A stretch of DNA of 22,263 nt from JBDNDK01 sp046719185 (GTDB lineage Bacteria > Armatimonadota > UBA5829). Location: contig JBDNDK010000022.1 in NCBI GenBank assembly GCA_046719185.1, forward strand, positions 1 to 22,263, read 5' to 3'. The notes beneath the pieces are model-generated. The model saw only the letters and a list, made by a program, of their open reading frames with translations, was not told where the DNA came from and did not search any database. The translations under genes and the position numbers were made by a program. Below are positions 14,368-21,478 of the stretch, piece by piece; positions within the stretch are counted from its first letter, which is position 1, and each line of letters opens with the position of its first letter.

Positions 14368-15721
14368 TGAAAATAAAGCCCCTAAAAAATCACACATAAT
14401 TACTGCTGCTGTTATTGTTGTGTTTCTGATTCTTCAATTTTCATTTTTGTTAAGCAAAGAGAAAGAACAGACAGAAGGTACTATTCAATCCACATTCTTA
14501 TTTGACTACTTGTTAATTTATTCAAACAAAAGTAAAGACAAAATGCTATCTCAAGATTTTGCATATATGATTGCTTCTTTTATAGACAAACAACAGCCCT
14601 CTCTTGAACTTCAAAGAAGAAGTATTGCTCTAAAAATAGTGTATGGATTTTCTATAGAAAAAGATGATATTGATAAATTAATAAAATATAAAGAGAATAA
14701 TCCTGATAGTTACAAAAAATATCCTAAAGAAATTAAAATGTGGAAAAGTATTGCAAAATCTAAAAAACTATCTATTGAAAATGCAGATAAATATATAAAA
14801 AACATAAATTATCTGGATATTGGACCTATTAAGGGATTGTTGAAAGCTCATATTTATGAGATGAGTGGTAGAAAGGATATATCAGATTCTATAAGACAAA
14901 AATCAGTTAGCCTTTATAAACTTAGATACCTACTTTTTATGGTATTGATTATTTTGATGGTAGTTTGCAGTATTGGAGGATTATTTTTTATTTATATATT
15001 CATAGCAAACCATTACAAGACAATTTCTGCAATGTCCTTATTTAATGGCAATTTCAAATCACTAATTTTGGCATTTGTATGCTATCTGGTATTTTCTAAT
15101 TTTTTTGCTTTAATTCTAACTCTAGCTTTGCCAGATAGTCCAGAATATCACTCTAGATATTTATCTGCCATTATAGCATCAAATATTCTTGCTGTTATTT
15201 TTGCATTTATTATGATGAGATTCAATGATATATTGGCAAGAACTAAATCATATATTGGAATGATTAGTTTTTCTGTTAAGGATATTAAATTTGCTATTGG
15301 TGCATTTTGTGCATCATTACCTATGGTGCTTGGAACCTTTCGTCTTATTACAAAACTATTCCCATCAATGCCTATGACAGACAATCCTATTTTCTCAATG
15401 CTATCAGGTGATAGTTTGACTATCATACTGAGTTTTATATTTGCGGTTTTAATAGCTCCAATTTTGGAAGAGATTGTATTTAGAGGGTTTTTATTTTCAG
15501 GATTGAGAATAAAATTGAGATTTTGGCATTCTGCAGCTATTTCTGGAATGATTTTTTCACTAATACATCCCACCTACCCTTCAAGCTTTCTTGCATTAAC
15601 TCTTTTAGGGATAATACTAGCACTAATTAGAGAACACACAAAATCACTCTATCCTACAATGATATGTCATTTCTTATACAATCTATTTATTGTTTCATTT
15701 GCTCTTTTAATTAGTATATAA
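14345..15721 (+). CDS. CPBP-family intramembrane metalloprotease with a large N-terminal loop domain
   Basis: A 458-residue membrane protein ending in an Abi/CPBP (CAAX-protease-like) domain. The three diagnostic motifs are EEIVFR (Glu375, Glu376, Arg380), FSLIH (Phe404 to His408) and HFLYN (His442, Asn446), the expected metal ligands and catalytic residues. One helix at about 18-36 is followed by roughly 155 polar residues (37-193) and then about eight hydrophobic segments. From the Lys-rich N-terminus this loop is probably outside the cytoplasm. Family roles include prenyl-protein processing, bacteriocin immunity and intramembrane signalling; the substrate here is unknown. The start is TTG 14345, overlapping divIVA by 23 bases, with a modest GAAGAG site. 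The overlap suggests co-expression with divIVA. Confidence 0.85.
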   Translation: MEKYLSSNENKAPKKSHIITAAVIVVFLILQFSFLLSKEKEQTEGTIQSTFLFDYLLIYSNKSKDKMLSQDFAYMIASFIDKQQPSLELQRRSIALKIVYGFSIEKDDIDKLIKYKENNPDSYKKYPKEIKMWKSIAKSKKLSIENADKYIKNINYLDIGPIKGLLKAHIYEMSGRKDISDSIRQKSVSLYKLRYLLFMVLIILMVVCSIGGLFFIYIFIANHYKTISAMSLFNGNFKSLILAFVCYLVFSNFFALILTLALPDSPEYHSRYLSAIIASNILAVIFAFIMMRFNDILARTKSYIGMISFSVKDIKFAIGAFCASLPMVLGTFRLITKLFPSMPMTDNPIFSMLSGDSLTIILSFIFAVLIAPILEEIVFRGFLFSGLRIKLRFWHSAAISGMIFSLIHPTYPSSFLALTLLGIILALIREHTKSLYPTMICHFLYNLFIVSFALLISI

Positions 15722-15736
15722 ATTGGAGGTGTTGGT

Positions 15737-16639
15737 TTGTCTAGAGCCAAGCTTGTGGTAGTTGGAAGTTCAAATATAGATATGGTGGTAAAAGCTGAAA
15801 GAATCCCTCAATCTGGTGAAACTTTGCTTGGTGATGAGTTTTTGATGGTTGCTGGAGGTAAAGGTGCAAATCAAGCTGTTTGTGCAGGGAAGCTTGGTGC
15901 AGAGGTCTATTTTGTAGGTAGGATAGGTTCTGATGTATTGGGTGATAAATCCATACAAAGCCTTGAAGATGCTGGAGTGAATACAAAATATCTCACAAGA
16001 GATCCCCATACTCCCGGAGGTGTTGCTCTTATTACTATAGATAAAGATGGTCATAATGCAATAGTAGTGGCACCGGGAGCTAATTATACATTGTCTAAAA
16101 ATGATATAGATAATGCAAAACCTGCAATTAAGAAATGTGATTATGTTGTGCTCCAGCTTGAAATACCTTGGGAAGTGGTTGAATACACAATTAAAACAGC
16201 AAAATCTATGGGTAAGAAAGTGATATTAAACCCTGCTCCAATTAGAACCCTTGATAAGGATATTCTCAAATTAGTAGATGTGATAACTCCCAATGAACAT
16301 GAAGCTGCTGATATTGTAGGCTGCAAAGTTGAAGATTTAAACCCTGAAAAAACTGCAGAGTTGCTTGCTGAAATGGGAATTAAAAATATTGTAATCACTC
16401 TTGGAAGCAAGGGAGCTTTTGTATATTCAGATAACAAAGGGAAGTATATTGAGGCTAAGAAAGTAAAAGCAGTTGATACAACTGCCGCTGGTGATTCTTT
16501 CACAGCTTCCCTAACTTGTGGATTATCTGAAGGAATGGATATATTTGAAGCTTGTGAATTTGCAGCAAAGGTGGCAAGTATAGTAGTAACAAGAATGGGA
16601 GCCCAAAGCTCAATGCCGGATAGAAATGAAGTGGGATAG
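15737..16639 (+). CDS. rbsK: Ribokinase (PfkB-family sugar kinase)
   Basis: This 300-residue cytoplasmic kinase most probably phosphorylates D-ribose to ribose 5-phosphate. PfkB signatures are clear: the N-terminal GSSNIDMVVKAERIP, the sugar-binding loop MVAGGKGANQAV (residues 37-48), ITPNEHEAADI, and the C-terminal DTTAAGDSFTASL with the catalytic base Asp253 and anion-hole glycine. The GGKGANQA loop and overall length favour ribokinase over fructokinase or adenosine kinase, but other sugars are possible without a transporter or ribose operon nearby. The TTG start follows GGAGG by 7 bases and lies 15 bases after the CPBP protease gene, so it is probably the last gene of that transcript. Confidence 0.9.
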   Translation: MSRAKLVVVGSSNIDMVVKAERIPQSGETLLGDEFLMVAGGKGANQAVCAGKLGAEVYFVGRIGSDVLGDKSIQSLEDAGVNTKYLTRDPHTPGGVALITIDKDGHNAIVVAPGANYTLSKNDIDNAKPAIKKCDYVVLQLEIPWEVVEYTIKTAKSMGKKVILNPAPIRTLDKDILKLVDVITPNEHEAADIVGCKVEDLNPEKTAELLAEMGIKNIVITLGSKGAFVYSDNKGKYIEAKKVKAVDTTAAGDSFTASLTCGLSEGMDIFEACEFAAKVASIVVTRMGAQSSMPDRNEVG

Positions 16640-16647
16640 GATTTGGA

Positions 16648-16662
16648 ACAAAATGATTTTGT
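16648..16662. repeat. Palindrome after the ribokinase gene
   Basis: ACAAAAT-G-ATTTTGT has perfect 7-bp arms starting 9 bases after the stop. It lacks an adjoining T run, so it is at best a weak terminator. Confidence 0.35.
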
Positions 16663-16706
16663 GAGTCGTAGATTGAATTGTTTTTGCTTTTGTATTGTGC
16701 TTATGC

Positions 16707-16735
16707 TTGACCTAAACGGGCTATTGATGTAAGAT
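16707..16735 (+). promoter_or_regulatory. Promoter of the parvulin-type foldase gene
   Basis: TTGACC (16707-16712), a 17-base spacer and TAAGAT (16730-16735) predict a start near 16742, about 54 bases before the gene. Confidence 0.55.
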
Positions 16736-16795
16736 TTTGCAGTAATAGTAATTTTACTGAATTAAAAATAATAAAAGTTAAGGGAGTAAGTATGA

Positions 16796-17962
16796 ATGAG
16801 GATTAGAAATCTTTTACTTGCAGCTATTTTGTTAGTTGCATTCAGCAATTCTGTGTTTGCACAAAATGCTGAAAAAAAGCAAACTGATTTTGACCAGAAA
16901 GCAGTTTTAGAAGAGCTCTGGCTGGCACCAGATGATGCTATAGTAGGAACAGTAAATGGTGAGAAAGTAACAAAAAGAGAGCTTTTGAAGATGCTATGGT
17001 TCTGGAATGCTCCTGCAGCACTCCAAGAACTTCTCAATCAAAAAATGATACAGCAGGAAGCAAAAAAAGCAAGGGTTGAGCTTGATTGGGCTGAGGTTGT
17101 AAGCAAAAAAGAAGAAACCCTCACTAGAATGAATGCTGCAACTTTAGAAGAACTCTTATATCAATACAACATTACTTGGTGGAGATATATGTCCACAATC
17201 AAGACCTCTGCATTGGTAGAAAAAGTTGTAAAAGCTCAAATCCAGATCCCTGACACTGAGCTTGCACAATATATAAATGCAAGCCATATATTAATATCAT
17301 ATCCTCAAGATATCACAGATCAAGCACAAAGAGAAGAAGCTGCTAAGAATGCTGCTCTTGAAATAAAAAGAATGCTTGATGAAGGTGCTGATTTTACACA
17401 GCTTGCAAATGAAAAATCACAAGACCCTGGTAATGTAAAAAATGGTGAAAAGCAAGGAGGAAACCTTGGTTGGTTTAATAGAGGAAGAATGGTTCCTGAA
17501 TTTGATGAAGCTGCTTTCTCATTGAAGTCAGGAGAAATTAGTGAACCAGTGAAATCTCAATTTGGTTATCATATAATCAAAGTAAACAAAATAGGCAAAG
17601 ATGCTAATGAGAATGAGAAAAAAGAGCTCAAAGCTATGATTGCAGAAAATAAAATGCAAATTGAAATGCCAGTGTGGTTTAACAGAGTTCAAAAAAATGC
17701 AAAGATTGTTAATAAGCTTATGCCTCCACCTATTCAGCAGCCAGAGGTAACAGCACCTCCTGCAAGACCTGTTCCACCAAAAACTACAGCACCACCACCT
17801 CCACCTGCTCCTGTGGATGATGAAATGGATGCACCACCAGCTCCTGCCCCACCAGCAGAAAAGCCAATGGGACAACCAGAAGGTGATAAACAAGATGAAC
17901 CACCTGTTCCACCTGCTATTTCTGCAGATGAAGGTCAAGCAGACCAACCTGCGGCTGAATGA
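16796..17962 (+). CDS. Secreted parvulin-type peptidyl-prolyl isomerase with Pro-rich C-terminal tail
   Basis: A 388-residue envelope chaperone/foldase. A signal peptide (hydrophobic LLLAAILLVAF, ending SVFA before Gln23) is followed by a SurA/PrsA-like helical segment (about 35-150), beginning with VGTVNGEKVTKRELLKML. A PpiC rotamase domain follows (about 158-268), with ASHILISYP, GGNLGWFNRGRMVPEFDEAAF and SQFGYHIIKVNK. The tail from about 310 to the end is rich in Pro, Ala, Asp and Glu, probably disordered and perhaps wall-spanning. The signal peptide lacks an evident lipobox Cys, so it is more likely soluble than a PrsA lipoprotein. ATG 16796 follows GGGAG by 9 bases; an ATG four bases earlier, in another frame, stops after four codons. 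It has its own promoter and terminator and is probably monocistronic. Confidence 0.9.
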   Translation: MRIRNLLLAAILLVAFSNSVFAQNAEKKQTDFDQKAVLEELWLAPDDAIVGTVNGEKVTKRELLKMLWFWNAPAALQELLNQKMIQQEAKKARVELDWAEVVSKKEETLTRMNAATLEELLYQYNITWWRYMSTIKTSALVEKVVKAQIQIPDTELAQYINASHILISYPQDITDQAQREEAAKNAALEIKRMLDEGADFTQLANEKSQDPGNVKNGEKQGGNLGWFNRGRMVPEFDEAAFSLKSGEISEPVKSQFGYHIIKVNKIGKDANENEKKELKAMIAENKMQIEMPVWFNRVQKNAKIVNKLMPPPIQQPEVTAPPARPVPPKTTAPPPPPAPVDDEMDAPPAPAPPAEKPMGQPEGDKQDEPPVPPAISADEGQADQPAAE

Positions 17963-17985
17963 TAAAATTAAATTTTGATTTTTGT

Positions 17986-18018
17986 AAAGAACATCATCAT
18001 ATATGATGGTGTTCTTTT
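17986..18018 (+). terminator. Rho-independent terminator of the foldase gene
   Basis: A 14-bp stem, AAAGAACATCATCA (17986-17999) with TGATGGTGTTCTTT (18004-18017, one G-U pair) and loop TATA, ends in TTTT. It lies 24 bases after the stop. Confidence 0.8.
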
Positions 18019-18038
18019 ATAATATAATTCTTAAGTAC

Positions 18039-18070
18039 TTGACATTTTTGATGTTTAAGTTCACTATATT
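18039..18070 (+). promoter_or_regulatory. Possible promoter of the Gfo/Idh/MocA gene
   Basis: A perfect TTGACA (18039-18044) is followed by TATATT at 18065-18070, but the spacer is 20 bases, longer than optimal. The site lies between the upstream terminator and the gene, where a promoter is expected. Confidence 0.4.
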
Positions 18071-18122
18071 CAAAACAAAATGAAATTTTAGATGCTAGAT
18101 AAGCTTATTTGGGAGGTTAAAA

Positions 18123-19286
18123 TTGGCAGATAAAACAGTAAATGTTGGACTTGTTGGTTATATGTTTATGGGTAAAGCACACAGTGTAGGTTATAGGGAT
18201 GTTGCTTTTGCATACCCAGATTTGAAAGTTAAACCTGTGATGAAAGAGATTTGTGGTCTTGTGGAAGCAGAAGCAAGACAGTATGCAGACCAATATGGTT
18301 GGGAAAGAGCAAGTGAAGGTTATAAAAAAGTTGTTGAGGCTGATGATATTGATTTAGTTGATATATCAACAGGCAATGATACACATAAAGAAATTTGCCT
18401 TGAAGCAGCTAAAAATGGCAAGCATGTATTTTGTGAAAAGCCAATGGCTATGAATGTTGCAGAATGCAAAGAAATGATAAAAGCCATTGAAGATGCTGGT
18501 GTGATTGGCATGGTTGATTTCAACTACAGATGTGTGCCTGCAGTTGCATTAGCCAAGAAAATGATTGAAGACGGTGCCATTGGAACACCATATCATTTTA
18601 GAGCTCAATACCTTCAAGACTGGATTGTTGATCCTAATTTCCCACTTGTATGGAGACTACAAAAAGATAAAGCTGGATCTGGTGCACATGGTGATCTCAA
18701 TGCTCATATTATAGACTTAGGAAGATTCCTATGTGGTGAGATTGATAGTGTTTGCGGTCTAATGAAAACTTTCATTGAAAAAAGACCCTTACTTGCTCAT
18801 CATTCAGGCGGTTTAAGTGCTGAAGGAAGCAAGGAAATGGGTGATGTTACTGTTGATGATGCAACAATTTTTATGGCAAAGTTTGCTAATGGTGCTATTG
18901 GAACATTTGAAGCTACCAGATTTGCAAATGGAAACAGAAACAAAAACAACTTTGAGATAAATGGCAGCAATGGCAGCATAAGATTCAATCTTGAAAGACT
19001 CAATGAACTTGATTATTACAACTATAAAGATCCATCATATCAGCAAGGTTGGAAAACAATATTAGTAACAGAAGGATGTCACCCATACTTAAATGGTTGG
19101 TGGCCAGCTGGTCATATCATTGGGTGGCAGCATACATTTGTTCATCAGATTTATAATCTTATGAATGGTATTGCAGAAAATAAGAACCCTGCACCTGATT
19201 TTTATGATGGTATGAAGTGCCAAGCAGTTCTTGATGCTGTGGAAGAATCATCTGATAATGAAAAATGGGTTAAAGTAGAAGTTTAG
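18123..19286 (+). CDS. Gfo/Idh/MocA-family NAD(P)-dependent oxidoreductase
   Basis: A 387-residue cytoplasmic dehydrogenase of the glucose-fructose oxidoreductase/inositol dehydrogenase family. It has an N-terminal Rossmann fold (VNVGLVGYMFMGKAHS), the EKP motif (residues 105-107, in CEKPMAMN) whose Lys contacts cofactor and substrate, and the catalytic pair in GAHGDLNAHIIDLGRF (Asp191, His195). The glycine motif is atypical (GLVGYMFMG). Family substrates are sugars, inositols and their acids; the actual one is unknown, and the isomerase-like gene 10 kb away is a conceivable partner. The TTG start lies 6 bases after GGGAGG, with no nearby in-frame ATG. It is a single-gene unit ended by a strong terminator. 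Confidence 0.9.
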   Translation: MADKTVNVGLVGYMFMGKAHSVGYRDVAFAYPDLKVKPVMKEICGLVEAEARQYADQYGWERASEGYKKVVEADDIDLVDISTGNDTHKEICLEAAKNGKHVFCEKPMAMNVAECKEMIKAIEDAGVIGMVDFNYRCVPAVALAKKMIEDGAIGTPYHFRAQYLQDWIVDPNFPLVWRLQKDKAGSGAHGDLNAHIIDLGRFLCGEIDSVCGLMKTFIEKRPLLAHHSGGLSAEGSKEMGDVTVDDATIFMAKFANGAIGTFEATRFANGNRNKNNFEINGSNGSIRFNLERLNELDYYNYKDPSYQQGWKTILVTEGCHPYLNGWWPAGHIIGWQHTFVHQIYNLMNGIAENKNPAPDFYDGMKCQAVLDAVEESSDNEKWVKVEV

Positions 19287-19304
19287 TTTAATTTTTAGAA
19301 ATAT

Positions 19305-19361
19305 AACATCCCCCAAGGCTAATGCCTAACTCTCTTAAAGATAATTGGGGGATGTTTTTTT
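19305..19361 (+). terminator. Strong Rho-independent terminator of the oxidoreductase gene
   Basis: AACATCCCCCAA (19305-19316) pairs perfectly with TTGGGGGATGTT (19345-19356) over 12 bp. The 28-base loop itself contains a small AGGC/GCCT hairpin, and seven T (19355-19361) follow. Confidence 0.9.
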
Positions 19362-19369
19362 GTCAATTT

Positions 19370-19448
19370 TGTCATTCTGAATCAAATAGTGATGAAGAAT
19401 CTTTTTATTTGTATAAGACTCTTTGTCGCTACGCTCCTCAAAGTGACA
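19370..19448. repeat. 79-bp REP-like imperfect palindrome abutting hslU
   Basis: Two 34-base arms (19370-19403 and 19415-19448) are inverted copies matching at 22 of 34 positions around an 11-base AT-rich centre. The ends are TGTCATTCTGA and, inverted, TGTCACTTTGA; the inner ends read GAAGAATCTT and AAAGAGTCTT. The right arm contains GAGGAGCGTAGCGACAAAGA on the minus strand, a motif that I recall as common in dispersed intergenic palindromes of several phyla. It ends on the base before the hslU stop codon and may serve as its 3' end. Confidence 0.65.
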
Positions 19449-20918
19449 CTAAAGGATATACTTACTCAAATCCTCATCATTTACTATATCATTAAGTTTA
19501 TTATTTACAAAATCTCTGTCTATAATCACAGTTTTTGTATCATCATAAGGAGCTTCAAATGATATATCATCAAGAAGTTTTTCCATAATAGTATGAAGTC
19601 TTCTAGCCCCAATATTTTCCATTGTAGTATTAACTTCTGCTGCCACTCTTGCAATTTCTGCAATGCCATCTGGAGTAAATTCTAGATTAACTCCCTCAGT
19701 TTCAAGTAATGCTTTATATTGCTTTATCAAAGCATTCTTAGGTTCTGATAGGATTCTCACAAAATCTTGCTCTGTAAGACTATCAAGCTCCACCCTAATT
19801 GGTAATCTGCCCTGAAGTTCTGGGATTAAATCTGATGGCTTAGATACATGAAATGCACCGGCAGCAATAAAAAGCATATGAGTTGTTGATACAGGACCAT
19901 ATTTTGTCATCACTGTAGAACCTTCAATAATTGGAAGTATGTCTCTTTGTACACCTTCTCTAGAAACCTGAGGTCCATGATCTTTTTCTCTGCCAGATAT
20001 TTTATCCATTTCATCAATAAATATGATGCCATCTTGCTCTGCTCTTGTTAAGGCATCTCTAATTATAACATCTTGATCAATCAAAGCTCTCGCTTCTTCA
20101 TCTGCAATTATGTCTTTTGCTTCAGCTATAGTTACTTTCTTTCTTTTTTTCTTTTTAGGGAATAAGCTGCCAAGCATACCAGAGACATCCATTCCCATTT
20201 CTTCAAATCCTTGCTGACCAAACATCTGAAAATGAGGCATTGAATTATCCTCAACTTCAATAGTTACTTCTCTATTATCTAATTCACCAGCCAAAAGTTG
20301 AGATTTGAGTCTTTCTCTGATTCTCTCTTTTCGTTCCACCTGATCTTGGTCATATTCATCCATTTTTTCTTCTTCTTGCTCTGAATAATCCATTGTTGGA
20401 ACAGGATTACCAGTACCCGGGAAAATATGACCCATAGCTGATTGCAAAGAATCAAACCATTGTTTTGGCACTGCACCTGAACCAGGTCTTTTTGGTGGAG
20501 CTTCTAATAAATCTAGTATTCTATCAAGTGCTCTTTTTTCTGCCAATGGCTTCACTTCTTCTATTTTTTCAGCTTCTACCATACCCACTGCTTTCTGCAC
20601 AAGGTCTCTGACCATAGAATCCACATCTCTACCAACATATCCTACTTCAGTAAACTTAGTTGCTTCCACCTTGATAAATGGTGCTCTAGCAAGGCTAGCA
20701 AGTCTTCTGGCAATTTCTGTTTTACCTACACCAGTAGGACCAATCATCAGGATATTTTTAGGTATCACTTCATTTTTCAGCTCATCAGAAAGCTTACTTC
20801 TTCTATAGCGGTTTCTTAAAGCAATAGCCACTGCTCTTTTTGCATTGTCTTGACCTACTATATATTTATCAAGCTCCGCTACAATTTCTTTTGGAGTTAA
20901 TTGCTGTTTGTTAGACAC
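19449..20918 (-). CDS. hslU: ATP-dependent protease ATPase subunit HslU (ClpY)
   Basis: HslU is the AAA+ unfoldase that feeds proteins to the HslV peptidase in the cytoplasm. The 489-residue protein shows LDKYIVGQDNAKRAVAIALR, Walker A GPTGVGKT (60-67), the pore loop GYVG (93-96), an intermediate domain (about 110-260), Walker B IIFIDE (298-303), the sensor region and arginine finger near GRLPIRVELDSL and NIGARRLHTIME, and the C-terminal DLSKYIL that docks into HslV. It is about 45 residues longer than E. coli HslU, with extra length in the acidic, Pro/Met-rich intermediate domain. The start is GTG, 5 bases after GAGGT. It lies 10 bases downstream of hslV. An imperfect palindrome touches its stop codon. 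Confidence 0.97.
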   Translation of the reverse strand: MSNKQQLTPKEIVAELDKYIVGQDNAKRAVAIALRNRYRRSKLSDELKNEVIPKNILMIGPTGVGKTEIARRLASLARAPFIKVEATKFTEVGYVGRDVDSMVRDLVQKAVGMVEAEKIEEVKPLAEKRALDRILDLLEAPPKRPGSGAVPKQWFDSLQSAMGHIFPGTGNPVPTMDYSEQEEEKMDEYDQDQVERKERIRERLKSQLLAGELDNREVTIEVEDNSMPHFQMFGQQGFEEMGMDVSGMLGSLFPKKKKRKKVTIAEAKDIIADEEARALIDQDVIIRDALTRAEQDGIIFIDEMDKISGREKDHGPQVSREGVQRDILPIIEGSTVMTKYGPVSTTHMLFIAAGAFHVSKPSDLIPELQGRLPIRVELDSLTEQDFVRILSEPKNALIKQYKALLETEGVNLEFTPDGIAEIARVAAEVNTTMENIGARRLHTIMEKLLDDISFEAPYDDTKTVIIDRDFVNNKLNDIVNDEDLSKYIL

Positions 20919-20928
20919 ATATCACCTC

Positions 20929-21465
20929 TTACATTTCATCTAATGTTACTTGATTGTTTGTATAAACACAAATATCTGATGCAATTTTCATTGCTTTTTC
21001 TACAATATCTCTTGGAGAAAGATCAGTATTAGCCACTAAAGCCTTAGCAGCAGCAAGTGCATAAGCTCCACCAGACCCAATGGCAGCAATACCTTCATCA
21101 GGTTCTATCACTTCCCCACTACCAGAGAGCAATAAAAGATGCTCAGGATTTGCAACTATCATCATAGCCTCTAGTTTTTGGAGTATTTTATCTGTTCTCC
21201 AGTCTTTTGCAAACTCAATTACAGCTCTTTTAATATTTCCATGACTCTCTTTTAGCTTTGCTTCAAATTTATCACTTAAAGTCATTGCATCAGCCACAGA
21301 ACCTGCAAAACCTACCATCACTTTGTCTTCATATATTCTGCGGACTTTCTTTGCAGTATGCTTCATAATAGTGGACTCAAGAGTTACCTGTCCATCTCCT
21401 GCAATAGCCACTTTACCATCTTTTTTAACAGCCACAATGGTTGTTCCATGCATTTTCATGCTCAT
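20929..21465 (-). CDS. hslV: ATP-dependent protease peptidase subunit HslV (ClpQ)
   Basis: HslV is the proteasome-like threonine peptidase of the HslUV complex. The 178-residue protein begins with a short propeptide, MSMKMHG, before TTIVAV, so the mature nucleophile is Thr8; AGDGQVTLE and KHTAKKVRRIYEDKVMVGFAGSVADA carry the catalytic Lys40 (mature position 33) and the beta-strand core. SGSGEVIEPDEGIAAIGSGGAYALAAAKAL is also characteristic. The propeptide ending in HG, rather than the simple Met-Thr of E. coli, implies autoprocessing or a peptidase step. The ATG follows AGGG by about 11 bases, a loose spacing. It sits between the xer-type recombinase (13 bases upstream) and hslU (10 bases downstream), the order seen in codV-clpQ-clpY operons. 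Confidence 0.96.
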   Translation of the reverse strand: MSMKMHGTTIVAVKKDGKVAIAGDGQVTLESTIMKHTAKKVRRIYEDKVMVGFAGSVADAMTLSDKFEAKLKESHGNIKRAVIEFAKDWRTDKILQKLEAMMIVANPEHLLLLSGSGEVIEPDEGIAAIGSGGAYALAAAKALVANTDLSPRDIVEKAMKIASDICVYTNNQVTLDEM

Positions 21466-21478
21466 AAAACTTTAAACC

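Noticed and set aside
17528..17947. A 139-codon minus-strand frame full of Trp, Cys and Arg opposite the foldase tail.
   Set aside because: It is the complement of the Pro-rich coding repeats (CCA/CCT read as TGG/AGG); no start context or homology is apparent.
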